A stretch of 64,000 bases of DNA from CAVVFX01 sp963777595 (GTDB taxonomy: Bacteria; Acidobacteriota; Terriglobia; Bryobacterales; Bryobacteraceae). Numbering within the stretch: position 1 is the first letter of the stretch; each line of letters begins with the position of its first letter. This document shows, one piece after another, positions 18,713 through 27,068 of the stretch. A model generated the notes under the pieces. It had not been told where the DNA came from. It made no database searches and saw only the letters and a program-made list of their open reading frames with translations. The position numbers and the translations under genes are program-made. The stretch is from positions 62,001 through 126,000 of the forward strand of contig CAVZRE010000044.1 of the NCBI GenBank assembly GCA_963777595.1, given 5' to 3'.

Positions 18713-20842
18713 TTACCCAGATGTTGCCAGTTCTGCACGGCACCGGCCGCGTTGCTTTGCGCCTGCCGGTGTTCGCTGTCGAGATCCTCCAGCCACTTCG
18801 CCAGGCGTGCATCGAGTCCAGGCGTATTGCGCCGCGCTAAAATCTGTTGCAGAACTGCCGGGCCTCCGGAAGCCATGGTTTGCAGCGACCAGGCAGGAAT
18901 GCAGGGCGCGGCGGCGCATCCGCACGACGTCGGGGCCGAGCGCATGGAGCAGTGAGTCCGGAAACCGCGTGAGCGTCTCGACCCATTTCAGGTAAACGTC
19001 CAACGTCTGGTTCCATGAAGCAATCTCCGCCGCAAGACGCGTGGACCAGTAGCAACGCTCATCGTTTTCCGAGAGTTGGCGGCAAGCCCCCAGCAATTGC
19101 TCCGCGGGAAGCGCCGCCATACGAAGCCGGCCGATGAGTTGATGTGAATCGCCTCTTCCTCGCAGCAGCTTGCGCAGCGTCTGCAAGGGTACCGCGAGCG
19201 ACGGATCACGTCGACCCAGAGTTTCGATTTGCGCTAGCGTGTCGGAGAGCCCTCGCATGCACGCATTGCCCACAAACGGACTTCGCACGACGTCCTCGCA
19301 GCCTCGCGCCAGCAGCCACAGGCTCGCCAACAGGTTGCCGCTGTCGACCGTCGACACGTAGCGCGGAAACAGCGGTTCTGCGTTATCTGTGTTGTACCAG
19401 TTGAGAAGGTGCCCTTCATAGCGCTGCAACTTTTCCAGCGTATCCATCGTATGAGAGCATCTGGTAAGCGTCTCGTCCGCCGTAAGATATCCGAAATCCC
19501 TCGCCGCCACCGCCGAACAAAGCCACAACCCGATATTTGTGGGCGAAGTCCGATTGGCCACTTCGAGATGCAGCGCCAACTGGGTATTGTCGGGTGGCAG
19601 CCAGTTCGTCTTGGGACCGACCAGATCGTCGAAGAAGCGCCACGTCTGGCGCGCGTAGCCGCGAAGCAGGTGGTGGTTCTCCCGCAGCAATCGTTCGGCG
19701 CTGGTATTCACGGGCGGACGAGACAGCCAGTAAAGCAGCCCGGGAGAACCGATCCACAAGACAACGAATATTGAAACCGGCGCGAAAGCGTGTTGCGCAA
19801 TCAACAGCAGAGTTAACAACAGGGAGGAAGCGCTGATCGCAATCATCTGCCGCATGGTAGCCGACAAATGGAGGTGCGAATCGGCGGCAGCGTGCTCCGC
19901 AGTCTGCCACTCGAGCATATAGCGGCGGCTCACCAGTTGTCTGTATAAAGTTCTTCCGATGGCATCCGCTGAAAGCAACGCCTGGTGAGGCAAAAACGCG
20001 ATCATCACCAGCGCGCGCAAGAGCTCATCATGCGCGCCTTGCCAGCCGATCACCGTACCCTGGATACGACGTGCAAGCCGGTCCAGCCAGGGAGCCACGG
20101 CGGGAATTGCGAGCGCCAACCCGACTACCAGGCTCCACGCGCCGGGCGCCGATGAAATCACCCAACCGAGGATCAGCAGCAGCATCGACGCGATCGGCAC
20201 CAGGCTTCGCCGCAGATTATCCAGAATACGCCAGCGGCTGATCATGCTCAGCGGATTCCGCGTGGTGCTGCCATTTGCCGAGGGGACATGACGCAAAACC
20301 CAGACCGCAATCTGCCAGTCGCCTCGAATCCAACGATGCTGCCGCCGGCAGAAGCCCGCGTAATCCAGCGGCATGTTCTCAAACAGCTCGATGTCGGTGG
20401 CCAAGCCCACGCCGACGTGGGAGCCCTCGATCAAATCGTGACTCAATAGTGACTCGGCTGGAAACCGTTCGCCGAGGCTCTCATCGAACGCCGCTATATC
20501 GTAAATCGCTTTGCCATGAAAAATGGCTTCGCCGAAGAGTTCCTGTTGTGCGTCAGATACAGACTGAGTGTAGGGATCGGTCCCGGTCGTATCCGCAAAG
20601 ATCCGCGTAAAGCGGCTCGCCGTTGCGCCCGGAAGACCGATACTGACGCGGGGCTGAATAATCGTATAGCCGCGCCGCCGGACTTTTGTCACTGGGTCGA
20701 GCACCGGCAGATTCAAGGGATGAGCGATGGTCGCAACCATCTTGCGAGCCGTACCCGGAGGCAGCTGCGGTATCCGAATCCAGTGTAATGACGTATCGAA
20801 CGGCGGTCGGGAGGTCGCCCGCAATTTTGATATCGGCCCCAC
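18713..20842 (-). CDS. NdvB-like fragment: GT84 catalytic and membrane part
   Basis: Runs in register from about 20769 to about 18900. It contains the glycosyltransferase half with the QxxRW-type motif (RRQHRWIRGDWQI), several membrane helices (for example SLVPIASMLLLILGWVISS) and the start of the glycoamylase-like region (NWYNTDNAEPLFPRYVSTVD). This part synthesises and extends the glucan chain at the inner membrane. Confidence 0.82.
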   Translation of the reverse strand: MGPISKLRATSRPPFDTSLHWIRIPQLPPGTARKMVATIAHPLNLPVLDPVTKVRRRGYTIIQPRVSIGLPGATASRFTRIFADTTGTDPYTQSVSDAQQELFGEAIFHGKAIYDIAAFDESLGERFPAESLLSHDLIEGSHVGVGLATDIELFENMPLDYAGFCRRQHRWIRGDWQIAVWVLRHVPSANGSTTRNPLSMISRWRILDNLRRSLVPIASMLLLILGWVISSAPGAWSLVVGLALAIPAVAPWLDRLARRIQGTVIGWQGAHDELLRALVMIAFLPHQALLSADAIGRTLYRQLVSRRYMLEWQTAEHAAADSHLHLSATMRQMIAISASSLLLTLLLIAQHAFAPVSIFVVLWIGSPGLLYWLSRPPVNTSAERLLRENHHLLRGYARQTWRFFDDLVGPKTNWLPPDNTQLALHLEVANRTSPTNIGLWLCSAVAARDFGYLTADETLTRCSHTMDTLEKLQRYEGHLLNWYNTDNAEPLFPRYVSTVDSGNLLASLWLLARGCEDVVRSPFVGNACMRGLSDTLAQIETLGRRDPSLAVPLQTLRKLLRGRGDSHQLIGRLRMAALPAEQLLGACRQLSENDERCYWSTRLAAEIASWNQTLDVYLKWVETLTRFPDSLLHALGPDVVRMRRRALHSCLVAANHGFRRPGSSATDFSAAQYAWTRCTPGEVAGGSRQRTPAGAKQRGRCRAELATSG

Positions 20843-22802
20843 CTTTGCCTCGCAAAAAGTGGTTCAGTTCCTCGATCTTCCCGCGCTTACGTTCGCGTCC
20901 AATCCAGCGCTGTTGCGTCTCCGACCAAACCCTCCGGCGGTGAAAAAGCAGAAACCGGTTGGCCGGATAACGGTTGTTCAGGCTATCGATGCCATCATGA
21001 ATGGCTTTCAACAACTCTGCATCACCGGGCACCGTAGCATCCGCAGCATCGATGAAATCAGAGAAAAGGCTGAAGTAAAGATTGGCATCCTGATTTGCCA
21101 GGTACCGGACTTCCAGCTTTTCCAGTTCCTGACGCACCACCTCCAGGCTGTTGAGCATCATTGGGACGACGACCAGAGTGGCGTCTGCCGCTGGGATGCC
21201 ATCGTCAAAATCCATTTTGGCCAGCGGCTCCGGGTGGAACGTGGAAATGATCAGCGCGTTGACAATCTGGATGGCCAGTTCGCTAAGTGGGAACAGGGCC
21301 AGCGCTCCGAGCCCCAGCAGCATGGCTGTCGCCCGCACTCCCATTTCCCAGGCCACGCTCATCGCCACGACGAGGAAACATAAAGTAATCGCGGTCACGC
21401 CGCTGATGTAAAGGAAAGTGGCCCGTTTCCGGATCCCGCGTTTGAGCCAGGATCGAAACGGGATGTGTGCGCCTACACTTTTTTCAAGTTGTTCGCACCC
21501 TCCCGAGAGTAGGTACCACGCAACCTGTTTTCGCTCCGGTTCTTGTGCTCCGGCGGCGAGTTCGATGGCCTTGCGGGCCACATCTTCCTCCGCGTAGTCA
21601 CTGTGCCGCGAAATCTCCTCTACCACCCGGCGGCAGCGGTCCCGAGTACGGAAATCGCTGCGCGGATAAATTCCGGCTGGATCGCGCCGCAACTCGATCT
21701 CAACCACATTCAGAGCCTCGAAGAATTCCGCGAAATCGATTCGCGACAGAGTGCGAAGACTATTAAATGCGTTGGCTATCGATAAAGATTCGGCTGCTTC
21801 CCGTTGATGCTCCGGACGAACCAGGTCGGCGAGAGAAACCCCTCGCTGTGACTCGATCCATTGGCGAACCGGTATCAGTGCCGTCTCTTCGTCCTGCAGT
21901 TGCTCGGCCAGGCAGGTTGCGAAATAAGCCTCGTGAGCGTAAGGGTCGGCTTCGACGAGTGACAGCATCTTCGCCAGAGTGTCGTCGTTGCGTCTCGCGC
22001 TGGCAGCCAACCGATTGGCCCAAAGATAACCGGACTCGCGAATCTGCTGCTGGCGGTTGACACGCGCAGCCAGAGAGGCTAGCGCTTCCACGACGGCAAA
22101 TCGCAGCATGACCGGAAAAACCCAGAGCTCCGCAATAGATAACGGAGCCTTCTTCTGATGCTCTTCCACCGCCGCCACCAGCGTTTGCTCGTCGATTGCG
22201 TGATCGGTAGTCGCCACCACTTGATGGGCTAGCTCACGCACGTTGAGCGCGCCTTCAGGAGTGGTAAACCGCGAAAGCCTTCGCCGAAATCCTCTCGGCA
22301 AAGCGCGCCGCACATCGGAAATGCTAGTCCGCAGCAAATGCGCGTTGTCCAGTAGCCATTTTGCGGATTCGGTGATCGTATGGTCTAAGCGAGTCGCTTC
22401 CAGTAAGTCCGCCCGCACCTCACGGGTAATGGACTCGCACTCCGCCAGCCGGTCAAGAATCGTTCTCCAGCTCTGAGTGCCCGATCGAGCTTCCTTCTCA
22501 TCCATCCCCGCCGGAATTGGCGGTTCGGGTCGCAGCACGAATAGGGCAGGTTCACCGGAAGTGCGAAGACTATTCAGAACAGCTGTTACGTCTTCGCGAT
22601 CGACTTCCGCGACAATCAGGCCTTCATCCGGCAGCCTCAGTGCAGCGTATCTGGAACCAACCGGCTGAGGAGCCCCGGACTCACTTTGAGAATGGAAATA
22701 TTGTACCTTCGCGTGAGTGGCGCGAATTGCGCTCCAAGCTCGCTGCGCATATTCGTCTTCACCCGCATAAAACCCAAGAACGACTCTTTTCGCTCCGCCC
22801 AC
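20553..22802 (-). CDS. NdvB-like fragment: N-terminal part
   Basis: First 680 or so codons of the glucan synthase: a soluble N-terminal region, two membrane helices (about residues 470-530) and the first half of the GT84 domain up to the acidic motif YVITLDSDT. The following codons are read in the next frame if the extra C at 20769-20770 is removed (TQLPPGTARKMVATIAHPLN). GTG start at 22802, seven bases after the stop of the upstream small gene. Confidence 0.82.
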   Translation of the reverse strand: MGGAKRVVLGFYAGEDEYAQRAWSAIRATHAKVQYFHSQSESGAPQPVGSRYAALRLPDEGLIVAEVDREDVTAVLNSLRTSGEPALFVLRPEPPIPAGMDEKEARSGTQSWRTILDRLAECESITREVRADLLEATRLDHTITESAKWLLDNAHLLRTSISDVRRALPRGFRRRLSRFTTPEGALNVRELAHQVVATTDHAIDEQTLVAAVEEHQKKAPLSIAELWVFPVMLRFAVVEALASLAARVNRQQQIRESGYLWANRLAASARRNDDTLAKMLSLVEADPYAHEAYFATCLAEQLQDEETALIPVRQWIESQRGVSLADLVRPEHQREAAESLSIANAFNSLRTLSRIDFAEFFEALNVVEIELRRDPAGIYPRSDFRTRDRCRRVVEEISRHSDYAEEDVARKAIELAAGAQEPERKQVAWYLLSGGCEQLEKSVGAHIPFRSWLKRGIRKRATFLYISGVTAITLCFLVVAMSVAWEMGVRATAMLLGLGALALFPLSELAIQIVNALIISTFHPEPLAKMDFDDGIPAADATLVVVPMMLNSLEVVRQELEKLEVRYLANQDANLYFSLFSDFIDAADATVPGDAELLKAIHDGIDSLNNRYPANRFLLFHRRRVWSETQQRWIGRERKRGKIEELNHFLRGKGGADIKIAGDLPTAVRYVITLDSDTAAASGYGSQDGCDHRSSLESAGARPSDKSPAARLYDYSAPRQYRSSGRNGEPLYADLCGYDRDRSLHSVCI

Positions 22803-22809
22803 CGGTCGC

Positions 22810-22968
22810 TTACGCCCGGCCCCGCAGTAACAACGTCAGCGCCGAGATTGCCAGCAGAAATCCGAAGACCAGACTTAGCGTCATGGCAGGAACAGGCCCT
22901 CCATTTCCTACGGGAGCGAACGCTCCGCAGAACAGCATCAGGGCAAAAATTAGCATCCATCCCAACAT
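22810..22968 (-). CDS. Small two-helix membrane protein upstream of the glucan synthase
   Basis: A 52-residue frame made almost entirely of two hydrophobic segments (LIFALMLFCGAF and MTLSLVFGFLLAISALTLLL) ending in LRGRA. The ATG at 22968 has an AAGGAG ribosome site. Its stop is seven bases before the GTG of the glucan synthase gene, so they are probably co-translated. No family is recognised; it may be a subunit or stabiliser of the synthase, which is inference. Confidence 0.6.
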   Translation of the reverse strand: MLGWMLIFALMLFCGAFAPVGNGGPVPAMTLSLVFGFLLAISALTLLLRGRA

Positions 22969-23443
22969 TGATTTCGAATCTCCTTGTGCAAGTCTGGTGT
23001 TTCGTACTGATCGAGGTGCAAGCACGTCGATGGCCAAAATTTCGAATTGAAAAGATAAGCGTTTATAGCCCGTGCGACAACACACGCACGAGTGGTATTT
23101 AGCGCGGAGGGAAGGAACTACACGATCCAGGGAGCCGTACGATGCGCAACGGCTCAAGCGGTTATTCAGGCGAGTGACTTATGATAACAAATATAAAACG
23201 AAGATGCCATTCGTCACGTGTGATTTATTACATTCACACAAAACATAAATATTCCCAGAGAAAAACGAGTCATACAGCGACGCGCAGCTTTGTTTCTCTT
23301 ATATGCAAATGCTGCAGCCTACGCAGGGCGAAATAGAAATGTCTTGCTGTCAATCTTAACCCCGTTTGAACTTGCCGCGAGGCCGGAGAGTTACGAGTCA
23401 CGCCGCGTAAAACGAAGCGGTAAATCGGTGGTGTAAGTCGGGA
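22969..23443 (-). other. AT-rich upstream region of the glucan synthase operon
   Basis: No gene seen. Bases 23180-23300 are markedly AT-rich relative to the surrounding sequence and probably hold the promoter of the operon. The notable element is the inverted repeat at 23218-23239. Confidence 0.5.
23218..23239. promoter_or_regulatory. Inverted repeat GTGTGA-N10-TCACAC, candidate operator
   Basis: Perfect 6-bp arms separated by an AT-only-but-one spacer of ten bases, about 250 bases upstream of the small membrane-protein gene. The arms resemble CRP/FNR half-sites, but the spacer is longer than the usual six bases, so the regulator is unknown. Confidence 0.4.
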
Positions 23444-24880
23444 TCAAACAGCTCCAAGACCGGGGCCATTTAATTCCGACGTGTCCATGGAGCCATCCTT
23501 CACCTTGAAGATGCCGGGGAATTTGTTCTCCCACTCTTTATTGGCGGCGGGGAAGTACTGGCGCGCGTTGGCTTCGATCGCCGCGACCGGCGGGACATGC
23601 GCTGCCAGGCTGGCGGATTGGATCAGCGAAGCACCCGGGCACGTCAGGTCCTGCACGCACAAAAACATCTTGTGTTTCTGTCCGACGGCAGCCATCAAGA
23701 CCACCTGGCTTTGTTGTTTGCACGCTTTGAGCGCGGCTCCGGTGTAGCCCATCTCGCGCGCAAGCATCAGCGCCTCGATATCGGTAAGGCTTTCGTCGAT
23801 CACCACCGGTTTGATCGCCGCGGCTTTGTGCATGTCCTGGTCCCGATGGGCCTTCAAGTCGCGCGCAGTGGGCTGCTCGACGTATTGAATGCGATCGAAA
23901 CCACCCGGAGATTTCTCCTTCACCTTATGCAAGAACTCGATCAGGTAATCCACGTTAGGACACTTTTCGTTGAAATCCAGCGAGTACACCCAGCGCTTGG
24001 TGCCTAGCTTCGCTTGCGTCTCCGTGACCACCTTGTCGACGGTAAGCACACGGTTGATGTCCCAATCCACCTGATCGCCATTCAATTTGATTTTGAAGTT
24101 CGTCAAGCCGTTGTAACGAATCCATTCGGGCAGCGTCTCAGGCAGACCGTCGTTGACGCGTTTCTTGATCTCCGCATCGGTGACGGGATCGACCGCGCCC
24201 ACCAGGTGGTACATCGGCATGCGAGCTTTGGGTTTCTGGCTGACGTACTGGCTCAGATGTTCGCCTTTATAATCGCCGCCGAGATAATGTCCCAGATCGT
24301 AAGCCATGAAATCCGGCCCATACGTGGAATAACAGTTGAGCTTGTAGAGCTTGCCGAATGCATCGTGCACCGCCGCGTCGAAGGGACTTGCCGTCACCAG
24401 CGTACAAAGTTTGGGGATCGGCTGGTCGAGTTTCAGGTGCTGCGAAACCTCCGCGGCAGCCTTCAGGTACTCCGGCTCGAGCGTGCAATTCAGGTCGATC
24501 GGATGGCCGTAATCCTTACAATTGCCGGTCAGTTCACAGATGCGCGTCGCCAGCGCCTTCATCGCTCCGAGTGTCCGGTCATACGCCATGGTCTTCGATG
24601 GAAACGACCAGACGTTGCCCATCGGCATGGAACCGAAACCCTTCGAGATCTTGCCGTCGCGCGTCTTCACGGTGCAGTCGACATTGAGCAGGGTGGCACG
24701 GTCCACCTCGTGGCCGCCGAACTTAATGGGAGTGCGGTACAAATAGTCCTGGTAGGAAAACGAGATGTGATCGATTTGAATGTCGGTCGATTTTGCGGCG
24801 CGCAGAATGTGAAATAAGCTCGGAGACGCAGCGCCGGCATACAGAGCGGAGCGCAGGAAATTGCGGCGGGTGGAGTCCAT
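23444..24880 (-). CDS. Tat-exported enolase-superfamily protein (mandelate racemase/muconate lactonizing type)
   Basis: A 478-residue protein with a Tat signal (DSTRRNFLRSALYAG). The C-terminal half is an enolase-superfamily barrel with lysines on opposite faces (FKIKLNG and ALKACKQQ) and three acidic metal ligands (in YSLDFNEK, QYVEQPT and VIDESLT), the arrangement of the MLE/dipeptide epimerase subgroup. The substrate is unknown; an exported member is unusual because most are cytosolic. The ATG at 24880 is used because the signal starts there; a TAGACT box seven bases upstream suggests a leaderless message. Confidence 0.8.
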   Translation of the reverse strand: MDSTRRNFLRSALYAGAASPSLFHILRAAKSTDIQIDHISFSYQDYLYRTPIKFGGHEVDRATLLNVDCTVKTRDGKISKGFGSMPMGNVWSFPSKTMAYDRTLGAMKALATRICELTGNCKDYGHPIDLNCTLEPEYLKAAAEVSQHLKLDQPIPKLCTLVTASPFDAAVHDAFGKLYKLNCYSTYGPDFMAYDLGHYLGGDYKGEHLSQYVSQKPKARMPMYHLVGAVDPVTDAEIKKRVNDGLPETLPEWIRYNGLTNFKIKLNGDQVDWDINRVLTVDKVVTETQAKLGTKRWVYSLDFNEKCPNVDYLIEFLHKVKEKSPGGFDRIQYVEQPTARDLKAHRDQDMHKAAAIKPVVIDESLTDIEALMLAREMGYTGAALKACKQQSQVVLMAAVGQKHKMFLCVQDLTCPGASLIQSASLAAHVPPVAAIEANARQYFPAANKEWENKFPGIFKVKDGSMDTSELNGPGLGAV

Positions 24881-24962
24881 ATCTACAAGTCTAATCAAAT
24901 CTTGAGGGCCAGACTTAGGTGAGCCGGCTGTAACACAGCTTCCTCAGTCTCTTCAAGCCTTT

Positions 24963-25748
24963 TTACATCTTCGGCTGGAAAAGTGCGAACACCGCCCCCT
25001 GCGGGTCCGCCACAACCGCCATCTGACCGGTGCCCTCGATCGTCATCGGCGGTACATGCGAGCCAGCTCCCAAGCTCGTCGCTTTGGCGAATGAAGCTCC
25101 GCAATCCGCCACCATGTAGTAAATCATCCAATGCGGCGGGGCATTCGGCGGCTGAAACTCCACCGGAGGCAAACCTCCGATTCCACGCTCGCCATTCATG
25201 ATGTGCCAGTAGCTCGAAGCGTCTTTGCCTTCTCCCGTTACGAACTTCCAGCCGAAAAGCGCGGAGTAGAACTTTTTCGCTGCCTCCCGGTCCGGCGAAT
25301 TCAGGTCGGCCCAAACGAACGAGTTAGCTTCTCCCGCGATACCGATACCCTGGTTCGACATCCCCTGCCACAAACAAAAATGTGCGCCAGTGGGATCCTG
25401 GACAACTGACATACGGCCTTTATCCATCACATCGAAGGGACCCGCCAGCACCTTCGCGCCCAATACGATAGCGCGCTTTGTGCTTTCATCCGCACTCTCC
25501 ACCGCGATGTAGAGTCCCCAGTGCGGAGGCACGCCCTGGGCCAACTGATCCTTCATGAGGGTGTAAGCCGCCGCGCAATCCCGCCCGTTGAGTTGGAAAA
25601 TCGTATAGACGCCGTCCGGACCCATCGGGAAGTCGTTCGCCGTCCACCCGAACAGCGAAGTATAGAATTGTTTTCCCGCCCCCTGGTCCGTGGTCGCCAG
25701 TTCCATCCAGCAGAACGAGCCAGGAATCAGCTTCTCGATCATCGCCAT
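24963..25748 (-). CDS. VOC (glyoxalase-fold) protein with two domains
   Basis: A 261-residue protein of two homologous vicinal-oxygen-chelate domains (about 8-127 and 138-258). Each starts with the typical CWMELATTD.../VWADLNSPD... strand, then a KQFYTSLFGW or KKFYSALFGW helix, and ends with VVQDPTGAHFCLWQ or VVADPQGAVFALFQ. Such proteins include glyoxalases and antibiotic-resistance proteins; the substrate here is unknown. The start at 25748 follows a TATACT box by six bases. Confidence 0.87.
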   Translation of the reverse strand: MAMIEKLIPGSFCWMELATTDQGAGKQFYTSLFGWTANDFPMGPDGVYTIFQLNGRDCAAAYTLMKDQLAQGVPPHWGLYIAVESADESTKRAIVLGAKVLAGPFDVMDKGRMSVVQDPTGAHFCLWQGMSNQGIGIAGEANSFVWADLNSPDREAAKKFYSALFGWKFVTGEGKDASSYWHIMNGERGIGGLPPVEFQPPNAPPHWMIYYMVADCGASFAKATSLGAGSHVPPMTIEGTGQMAVVADPQGAVFALFQPKM

Positions 25749-25754
25749 TTCGCC

Positions 25755-25760
25755 AGTATA
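25755..25760 (-). promoter_or_regulatory. Candidate -10 box for the VOC gene (leaderless)
   Basis: Minus-strand TATACT, six bases before the ATG at 25748. No -35 and no Shine-Dalgarno sequence are clear. Confidence 0.4.
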
Positions 25761-25763
25761 ATG

Positions 25764-27068
25764 CTATTCCATCTTGCTGAGGACCCGGTCCTTGATCCAG
25801 TGTTCGTCCCACCATTCGATGGGGTTCACCTGAACGCCGTCCACCTGCATCGAGAAGTGCAAATGATCTCCGCCGGCAAGACCGGTTTCCCCGCTGTTGC
25901 CCATTTTCTGCCCCTTTTCGACGCGGTCGCCGACCTTCACGTCGAAATGACTCATATGGCCGTAGATCGTCTGCAACCCATACCCGTGATCGAGAACGAT
26001 GCAGTTGCCATAGATGCCAAGCCGGTCCGCGTAAATCACCTTGCCGCTGTTCGGCGCCACGATCGGCATGTGTTTTCGATCCGCCAAATCGAAGCCCAAG
26101 TGCGTTTCCACGTCTACCGTCTTGCCATTGTAAGTGTACGTCCGGTGATCGGCGAAGAACGCTTCATTCTTGGTCTTCGGCCGCACGAAAGCGCCCTTCC
26201 ACAAAATGGCTTCGTCGGTTTTCAAACGCAGATCGTACAGCGTCTTGGAATTCAATTTCCGCATCTCGCGGTTACAGTAGACGAAGCGCGCCAATGTGTC
26301 GCCGGGAATTTTGTTCTCCGGATCAATATCGGACAATACTTTTTGCATGAACGCGTCGGTCAACACAATCGTGCTCTCGTGAAACTTCTTCGGAAATAAT
26401 TTGACGTAGAAAGGAGCAGTCGCCTTGGCACCCGCGGGATTGGACGCAAACACTACCGGTTCGATTCCCACCGGCAAATCCCAGGGATATGCGAATAGAC
26501 TGAAACGTTCGCCGGCGTGCTTGGGTAGCGGAAAGCTGCGGAAAATATAGTCCTTCACCTGGACACCGGAATCGGTGACATAGCCCGACGGTGTAAAGGT
26601 GACGAGGCCGCACCCGGCCTGATAAACATAGTGCTGCACGCCATCCGCGACCACGTGCGGCGCACTGGTGATTACGTCGACGTCGTACGAGACGCTATTC
26701 GTCTCGCCCCGAAAATCATTCGACTTCGCTTCCAGGACGAGCTTGGCCTTGCCGTCGTGAAGCCCATGAGCGTTGCTGCGGCCGACATTCATCGTGAGGT
26801 TGAGGGGCGGCGCGTTCTTGAAGAAACCAAGGCGATGCGCCGGCTCTTGCGGCCCGGGAATCGGATAGCTTTTCCCGTCCTGCTCGACAATCGCCTTAAC
26901 CTCACGCACGCCATGCGGATTGGTCAGCTTGAGATGCACGGGAGTCGAATCTCCAATAGCCTTGACCTCCGGCATGACTTGAATGCCGGTCGCGTCGGAA
27001 AGAGAAAATAATGTCGCCGGTACTGCAACAACAAGCAGTACCACCACAATGAGTAGGATAATTTTCAC
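25764..27068 (-). CDS. Membrane-anchored M23 peptidase (LytM/lysostaphin type)
   Basis: A 434-residue protein with an N-terminal anchor (IILLIVVVLLVVAVPATLF), a large periplasmic region and a C-terminal M23 domain that would cut peptide bridges of peptidoglycan. The zinc ligands are in HLGFDLADR and HLHFSMQ, with the conserved YGHMSHFDVKVGDRV loop. The GTG at 27068 is chosen because it overlaps the stop of the upstream peptidase gene as GTGA and places the anchor at the N-terminus; the longer frame to 27176 is shadow. It is translationally coupled to that gene. Confidence 0.88.
   Translation of the reverse strand: MKIILLIVVVLLVVAVPATLFSLSDATGIQVMPEVKAIGDSTPVHLKLTNPHGVREVKAIVEQDGKSYPIPGPQEPAHRLGFFKNAPPLNLTMNVGRSNAHGLHDGKAKLVLEAKSNDFRGETNSVSYDVDVITSAPHVVADGVQHYVYQAGCGLVTFTPSGYVTDSGVQVKDYIFRSFPLPKHAGERFSLFAYPWDLPVGIEPVVFASNPAGAKATAPFYVKLFPKKFHESTIVLTDAFMQKVLSDIDPENKIPGDTLARFVYCNREMRKLNSKTLYDLRLKTDEAILWKGAFVRPKTKNEAFFADHRTYTYNGKTVDVETHLGFDLADRKHMPIVAPNSGKVIYADRLGIYGNCIVLDHGYGLQTIYGHMSHFDVKVGDRVEKGQKMGNSGETGLAGGDHLHFSMQVDGVQVNPIEWWDEHWIKDRVLSKME

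Larger units (their letters stand above)
13941..22802 (-). pseudogene. Cyclic beta-1,2-glucan synthase (NdvB-like), reading frame broken eight times
   Basis: One locus of about 2,950 codons, matching the length of NdvB/Cgs, which make and release periplasmic cyclic beta-1,2-glucans. Domain order follows the family: N-terminal region, membrane helices around a GT84 glycosyltransferase, a central glycoamylase-like part and a C-terminal GH94 phosphorylase. The frame changes near 20769, about 18900, 18575, 17971, 17301, 16919, 16684 and 16566. All but the one near 18575 are explained by one extra base; that one is a missing base in a G run. Joining the frames restores continuous family sequence across each site, with no stops or missing domains. 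The cause is probably assembly error; true decay cannot be excluded. The frame opens with GTG at 22802, just after a small membrane-protein gene. Confidence 0.85.
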
